Assembly: GCF_021347895.1 (NCBI RefSeq)
Contig: NC_067129.1
Location: 34,261,690 to 34,325,689 of the forward strand
From: Acanthochromis polyacanthus
Lineage: Eukaryota; Chordata; Actinopteri; Pomacentridae
DNA length: 64,000 nt
Direction: 5' to 3'
Part shown: one piece after another, positions 62,401-64,000 of the stretch
Layout of the letters: each line of letters begins with the position of its first letter
Position numbering within the stretch: the first letter of the stretch is position 1
Notes under the pieces: model-generated
What the model saw: the letters and a program-made list of their open reading frames with translations, nothing else
What the model was told of the DNA's origin: nothing
Database searches by the model: none
Position numbers and translations under genes: made by a program

Positions 62401-62542
62401 ACGTCCATTCTTACTTGTTCTCTTTTGAAGGCGAAGGGCGGCGGGGGGTTGCCGTCTCCCTGACAACGCAGCTCCACGGTATCCCCCTCTTTGACCAGGC
62501 CCTGGGGCGACTCCTTCCACAGCTCCGCCATGGTGGTGGGGT
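35617..62542 (-). CDS. mcam: MCAM/CD146 cell adhesion molecule, 3' exons (V domains outside window)
   Basis: MCAM is a single-pass V-V-C2-C2-C2 immunoglobulin-superfamily adhesion receptor of endothelium and smooth muscle. Ten exons on the minus strand join in phase (62542-62415, 58276-58132, 55285-55170, 54934-54793, 53398-53268, 50749-50608, 48066-48031, 42115-41986, 40177-40060, and a terminal exon opening at 35619), giving about 363 residues. They encode three C2 domains with their cysteine pairs, each split over two exons, a short stalk, a transmembrane helix and a tail whose YFLHKKGKIPCGRSGKQEI closely matches human MCAM. NATD, NLSC and NASN are potential N-glycosylation sites. The last exon appears to start with TAA, so the tail would end KKGPNDQ and lack the GEKYIDLRH terminus of human MCAM. 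Signal peptide and V domains lie past the right edge. The tail-to-tail position with CBL is the same as in human. Confidence 0.93.
35955..36695. repeat. 31-bp minisatellite with an orientation switch
   Basis: About 20 copies of a 31-bp unit (GGTTACCATGGAGATCTAGC plus TTCACAGCATC) run from about 36088 to 36695. Two or three decayed units lie in reverse orientation at about 35960-36035. Each unit contains CCATGG or CTATGG and the palindrome AGATCT. It is in the last MCAM intron. Confidence 0.93.
39788..40001. mobile_element. hAT-type palindromic miniature element
   Basis: It begins CAGTGGTTCTC and ends GAGAACCACTG; its two halves are nearly perfect reverse complements (CTGCATGTTTTAGATGCTTC against GAAGCATCTAAAACATGCAG). 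Flanks TTCTAAAC and TTCTAAAG are a 7/8 match, consistent with an 8-bp hAT duplication. It ends 58 bp from the MCAM tail exon. Confidence 0.85.
40060..40177 (-). CDS. mcam: MCAM exon: cytoplasmic tail
   Basis: 118 nt between GTCTCCAG and GTAACT. It encodes TKEKTTKDDIVVEMKTNTKN and EEAVLLKAVNGDKKGPNDQ, collinear with the human SELVVEVKSDK and GDKRAPGDQ region. EEAVLL fits the acidic dileucine sorting motif [DE]xxxL[LI]. It ends in phase 0. Confidence 0.92.
41986..42115 (-). CDS. mcam: MCAM exon: transmembrane helix and juxtamembrane tail
   Basis: 130 nt after a TTTGTGCAG acceptor. It encodes EGSG, a 24-residue hydrophobic helix (VIIVVIILSLLLLAFLGSVI) and YFLHKKGKIPCGRSGKQE. The stop-transfer KKGK and PCxRSGKQE are nearly identical to human MCAM, which decides the gene name. 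The donor is GTGAGT. Confidence 0.96.
42640..43420. repeat. Tandem repeat, unit about 250 bp
   Basis: GTGTAAAATTTAGTGTTTTTTGT-like and CAGGTGTGTTGGTGTG-like motifs recur near 42715, 42965, 43210 and 43305, each followed by similar ACCCC(C)AAA text. Diverged, non-coding, in an MCAM intron. Confidence 0.7.
45470..45830. repeat. Widespread fish interspersed repeat
   Basis: Contains GTCTGTCTGTCTGTGTGCAT, GGATTTGGATGAAACTTTCA, GGGAAGGTCAGAAATGA and ends CCTTGGCGCAGTGCTGCGTT then CTCTGAGTGCTTTTC. This text recurs in many animal genomes; class not assigned. Confidence 0.55.
48031..48066 (-). CDS. mcam: MCAM 36-nt stalk exon
   Basis: A very short exon between TTGTCCACAG and GTAAGA that encodes about 12 residues (IPRVTTTAPFSP), a Thr/Pro-rich juxtamembrane stalk. 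It fits the phase of both neighbours (2+33+1). The human stalk is longer. It is too short for ORF-based detection, and its support comes from phase and splice sites. Confidence 0.75.
49510..49830. repeat. Two-copy tandem repeat (about 170-190 bp)
   Basis: TTCTTCCTAATTGTACAATG and TTCTTCCTAATTATATAATG begin two similar blocks that share TAGTTACCTGCTTGTTAGCA and TTTCAGRTGCTGA. Confidence 0.75.
50608..50749 (-). CDS. mcam: MCAM exon: Ig domain 5, second half
   Basis: 142 nt after a TCCGCAG acceptor, ending at GTAAG. It encodes SVVSVKVTSDISAQCNASNN, the last Ig cysteine in a CxASN context as in human VECTASND, with a possible NAS sequon, then TEVKAFSIKA leading to the stalk. Confidence 0.92.
51183..51245. 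repeat. Probable non-LTR retrotransposon 3' tail
   Basis: AGAATAGAATAGAACTTTAT then TTGTCATTGCAACAAGTACA, a motif common at 3' ends of fish LINE-like elements. Confidence 0.4.
51340..52130. repeat. GATAA/GCTAA array with higher-order structure
   Basis: A degenerate pentamer array in which GATAAGATAATCTAAA-like text recurs near 51441, 51549, 51665, 51763, 51861, 51995 and 52079, a higher-order unit of about 84-134 bp that also carries AGTCYGCTATGATAACATAA. Confidence 0.85.
52180..52930. repeat. Two partial copies of a common teleost repeat, second split by an LTR
   Basis: CTTTGTCCACAACCTGAAGA, TATTCAGTTCACTGTCATAG and ATTTAAGAAGCTGAAATCAG match a repeat common in fish UTRs and introns. The second copy (from about 52330, with TCGATTAACTGATTAGCTGT) is split at 52487 and resumes at about 52834. 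Confidence 0.6.
52487..52833 (+). mobile_element. Possible solo LTR (347 bp)
   Basis: Its ends are TGTCACAGGCTG and CAGCTTGACA (TG...CA), and an AATAAA lies at about 52758, all inside a common repeat whose text resumes at the other side. The flanks match only 4 of 5 bases (TTTTC, TTTTT). It is much more GC-rich than its surroundings. Confidence 0.55.
53268..53398 (-). CDS. mcam: MCAM exon: Ig domain 5, first half
   Basis: 131 nt between GTCTTCAG and GTGAGT. It encodes VNLSCEAQGHPLPSISWN, very close to human LNLSCEASGHPRPTISWN, with the first cysteine, the core Trp and an NLS sequon. Confidence 0.94.
53600..54540. repeat. Three-copy tandem repeat, unit about 350 bp
   Basis: AAGTTAGAAGGCAG-like text recurs near 53726, 54076 and 54424, with shared TGTCTCTCAAG, ATTAACCTGAAAC and GTCTGGAAAACAATAATTA in each unit. 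In the MCAM intron between Ig domain 4 and domain 5 exons. Confidence 0.88.
54793..54934 (-). CDS. mcam: MCAM exon: Ig domain 4, second half
   Basis: 142 nt after a CTGTGCAG acceptor. It encodes NTLHLQDADYETSGKYICEV, with the second cysteine, then VPSLPALHTRGSVHIIVQ, resembling human SVPSIPGLNRTQLVNV. The donor is GTCAGT. Confidence 0.92.
55170..55285 (-). CDS. mcam: MCAM exon: Ig domain 4, first half
   Basis: 116 nt between TGTCCAG and GTACTT. It encodes LDPAVVVPKDSEVMFKGEGL, the first cysteine in LTASCNALSS and the core Trp in TVWYK. Confidence 0.92.
55763..56056. repeat. Fold-back element between microsatellites
   Basis: A core at 55841-56040 with near-perfect inverted arms of about 57 bp (TCACAGTAGAGATGGCAATT ... 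AATTGCCATCTCTACTGTGA) sits between (TA)n(TG)n and (CA)n, so the inverted symmetry extends into the microsatellites. The centre has CCCTAACCCTAACC. Confidence 0.85.
56070..56350. repeat. Teleost repeat with GTGGGGAC motifs and telomere-like tract
   Basis: TATACCGGTGGGGACTTACC, TTGACTCCCATTCATATCTA, several CCCTAA hexamers and GTCCCCAC repeats. The text is common in fish introns and often follows CA microsatellites, as here. Confidence 0.5.
56354..56414. repeat. (CA)n(TA)n microsatellite
   Basis: About 22 CA units then 8 TA units; the adjoining TA is the target duplication of the next transposon. Confidence 0.9.
56415..58072 (-). mobile_element. Decayed full-length Tc1-type transposon
   Basis: Bounded by TA (56413-56414, 58073-58074), with ends CAGTCCCTGAAAAAAGTCTT and AAGACTTTTGTCAGGGACTG. 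At 1658 bp it is a normal Tc1 length. It lies in an MCAM intron, about 58 bp from the donor of the Ig domain 3 exon. Confidence 0.93.
56848..57713 (-). pseudogene. Tc1-type transposase pseudogene
   Basis: Minus-strand pieces include an N-terminal helix-turn-helix (SATEVADSFNVSKCQVERIR, then GRH), and a C-terminal DDE part with QQNGIPSHTSA and SPDMSIIEHVW. The pieces are in different frames and the second catalytic Asp is replaced in the QQN box. It cannot be active. Confidence 0.85.
58132..58276 (-). CDS. mcam: MCAM exon: Ig domain 3, second half
   Basis: 145 nt from a TGCTGCAG acceptor to a GTGAG donor. It contains DVLTLSAVSRKDSGIYQC, the typical F-strand Ig motif with the second cysteine, then a glycosylation sequon NATD. 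A decayed Tc1 copy ends only about 58 bp beyond its donor. Confidence 0.93.
58866..58930. repeat. Probable non-LTR retrotransposon 3' tail
   Basis: CAATCAATCAATCGGATTTG then TCCCCAGTGGGGTAATCAG, similar to the tail at 16430-16480. Confidence 0.35.
59525..59663. repeat. GYYAA-type pentamer array (left of the 9-bp-TSD element)
   Basis: Degenerate AAGCT/AAGTT/AAGTC pentamers, continuous with 60750-60928 once the inserted element is removed. Confidence 0.85.
59664..60749. mobile_element. Mutator-like element with 9-bp target duplication, copy 2 (1.09 kb)
   Basis: The perfect 9-bp duplication GTTAAGCTA (59655-59663 and 60750-60758) lies in a pentamer array. Its ends are GGTAGTGTCTACAGATACGG and the reverse complement of GGTTGATGCTACAGGTAC, the same as copy 1, with multiple ACGGACCCGTA motifs near both ends. 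The 1-kb interior includes a repeated TACATAAATATTAATGAGCC block. No transposase was recognised. Confidence 0.88.
60750..60928. repeat. GYYAA-type pentamer array (right of the 9-bp-TSD element)
   Basis: Continuation of the array at 59525-59663. It ends at a TTAA-flanked fold-back element at 60930. Confidence 0.85.
60930..61452. mobile_element. TTAA-flanked fold-back element with long inverted arms
   Basis: TTAA (60926-60929, 61453-61456) flanks AGGGGAACTTCGG and AAAGTTCCCCT ends. The arms are about 150 bp and nearly perfect (TATGTAATTTCATACATGTG against CACATGTATGAAATTACATA; GCCAGGCAGGCAGCTTAGCA against TGCTAAGCTGCCTGCCTGGC). TTAA targets suggest a Kolobok- or piggyBac-type origin. Confidence 0.85.
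61454..61540. repeat. Fragment of the common teleost 'GGGCTGCA...CGATTATT' repeat
   Basis: TTAGGGCTGCAGCTATTAAT and TCGATTATTCTGGTGATTAA; a second fragment is at 63300-63345. Confidence 0.5.
61740..61830. repeat. Short GYYAA-type pentamer array
   Basis: Same degenerate AAGCT/AAGTC/AAGCC composition as the arrays at 59525 and 63025. Confidence 0.8.
62415..62542 (-). CDS. mcam: MCAM exon: Ig domain 3, first half
   Basis: 128 nt after a GTGTGCAG acceptor. It encodes YPTTMAELWKESPQGLVKEG then TVELRCQGDGNPPPPF, matching the human KEGDRVEIRCLADGNPPP segment and giving the first cysteine of the C2 domain. It ends in phase 0 at GTAAGA. Confidence 0.93.
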
Positions 62543-62704
62543 CTGCACACAACACACAGAATCGAATTAGGCCGGCTCATTCAGCGAGCTGTTAAAGTCA
62601 CTTTACAAGCACATTTCCATAACGCTGACAGCACAGACTGTGTTTGGCTCCGGCTGCCACGGCGTCAACAAAAACCACGGAGGAGACGAGATAATGTGGC
62701 TGCT

Positions 62705-63690
62705 ATAGCGATGGGAATTTAAACTGTATTTGTGTTAATATTGACATTTAGAAACAATAAGAAGCTTAAAAGAGGCTTTCCAGTGATTATAAAATGCATT
62801 TAAAGTTAAAAAAATACAATAAATGCTGAATTACACTTGCAATTTAGAAATCAATGTTATTTTTTCAGCAAAAACACTACTCTGTGCAATCAAAACAGTT
62901 AAAGCAAAGCAAACATTTGATTCTGCGATTTTCTTCTCCTACTTGATACAACAAAGTATGATTGTCATTTGATTAGTCTACAAGAAAAGTCTGACAGAAC
63001 AACAGTGGGTAATGGATTCCATATTAGGTTAAGCGAAGCTAAGCTATGCTAAGTTAAGTTAAACTAAGCTAAGCTAAGTTAAGCTAAGTCAAATCAAGCC
63101 AACTTAAGCTAAGTTAAGTTACGCTAAGTCAAGCTAAGTCAAGTTAAGTCAAGTCAAGCAAGTTAAGCTAAGTAAAGCTAAGCTAAGTGAAGTCAAGTAA
63201 AATCAAGGCAAGACAAGTTAAGTTAAGCTAAGTTCAGTTAAGTTTAGTTGACCAAACCTAAGCTAAGTGAAGCTACGTCAAGCCAAGTTAAACTAAGTTA
63301 GGTTTAGGGCTTCAGCTATCGATTATTTTATTAATGACATAAATGACACCATAATATGATTGTTAAAGTGATGGGAATTTAAACTGTATTTGTGTTAATA
63401 TTGACATTTACCAACAATAAGAAGACTTGAAGAGGTTTTCCAGTGATTATAAAATCTTCTTTAAAGTTGAAAAATGCAAAATAAATGCTAGATTCCACTT
63501 GCAATTTACAAGTCAACGTTAATTTTTCAGCAAAAACACTACTGTGTGCAATAACAACAGTCAAAGCAAGGCAAACATCTGATTCTGTGACTTTTTCTGC
63601 TGCTTGATACGACAAAGAAAACTCCCATAGCTGTCATTTAATCTACAAGAGAAGTCCGACAGAACGACAGTGGATAGTGAATTCCATATT
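62705..63690. repeat. Tandem duplication (about 660-bp period) split by a pentamer array
   Basis: 62705-63010 and 63365-63690 share GATGGGAATTTAAACTGTAT, TTTGTGTTAATATTGACATT, TTTTCAGCAAAAACACTACT and ATTCCATATT. A pentamer array (about 63025-63305) lies between them. In the MCAM intron upstream of Ig domain 3. Confidence 0.88.
63025..63305. repeat. GYYAA-type pentamer array
   Basis: Over 50 degenerate AAGCT/AAGTT/AAGTC units with few interruptions. Confidence 0.9.
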
Positions 63691-64000
63691 TGTGTGAAAG
63701 AAAGGTGTCAAGGTGTCAGACTTTAATTTAAAAATTAAAGTCTTTTAATTTTTTTTTCTCTTTTTGCATTGATTTTCTTACTGTTTGTGTCTAGCTGCTG
63801 TAACATAGGTATTTCCACACAGAGGAATCAATAAAGTTGATCTTATTTGCTCTGATTTAAGGGTTCTCGGCTATTTTTTTATCTAAAAGAGACAGCTGAC
63901 ATATAGGAGGCTTTGCATGTGCACAAAACAGTGATGAAAAGACAGAAGCGAAATACTGAATATATAAAGGTTCGTTGCCAAAAGAAACACAGTGTTAGTT

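Overview
The window is animal nuclear DNA from a teleost fish, most likely a spiny-rayed (percomorph) species. The evidence is long introns with GT-AG borders, several Tc1-type transposons with DD34E transposases, TTAA-flanked and hAT-type miniature elements, and two vertebrate genes in a conserved arrangement. The species cannot be named from the sequence alone.

Two genes run tail to tail. On the + strand (1319-26206) are the last eleven coding exons of the E3 ubiquitin ligase CBL: the end of the phosphotyrosine-binding domain, the linker helix, the RING finger, the proline-rich region with three conserved tyrosine sites, and the C-terminal UBA domain. Upstream exons lie outside the window. 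On the - strand (62542 down to 35617) is the cell adhesion molecule MCAM/CD146: three Ig C2 domains, a short stalk, the membrane helix and the cytoplasmic tail; the signal peptide and two V domains lie beyond the right edge. Exon phases agree across every junction in both genes. CBL and MCAM are also neighbours in human (11q23), which supports both names. Each gene seems to have a 3' UTR of more than 3 kb with a plausible poly(A) signal, leaving about 2.6 kb between them.

Most of the rest is repeats. The CBL intron at 4714-11086 holds a three-level nest: a broken Tc1 copy, inside it a Tc1 copy with an intact transposase, and inside that a solo LTR. The 3' part of CBL carries an internal duplication, including a decayed copy of the start of the last coding exon that still has a splice acceptor, an early stop and poly(A) signals. 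The MCAM introns hold a 31-bp minisatellite that changes orientation, a dispersed repeat family with about twelve copies, GYYAA-type pentamer arrays, fold-back elements, a decayed Tc1 copy close to an exon, and a 1.1-kb element with a perfect 9-bp target duplication. A shorter relative of that element sits in CBL, so the two define a Mutator-like miniature family.

The points most worth checking are the possible UBA-less CBL end, the 9-bp-TSD element family, the intact Tc1 copy, the MCAM terminal exon that opens with a stop codon, and the long inverted repeat in the presumed MCAM 3' UTR. No RNA genes, CRISPR arrays or prokaryotic features were seen.
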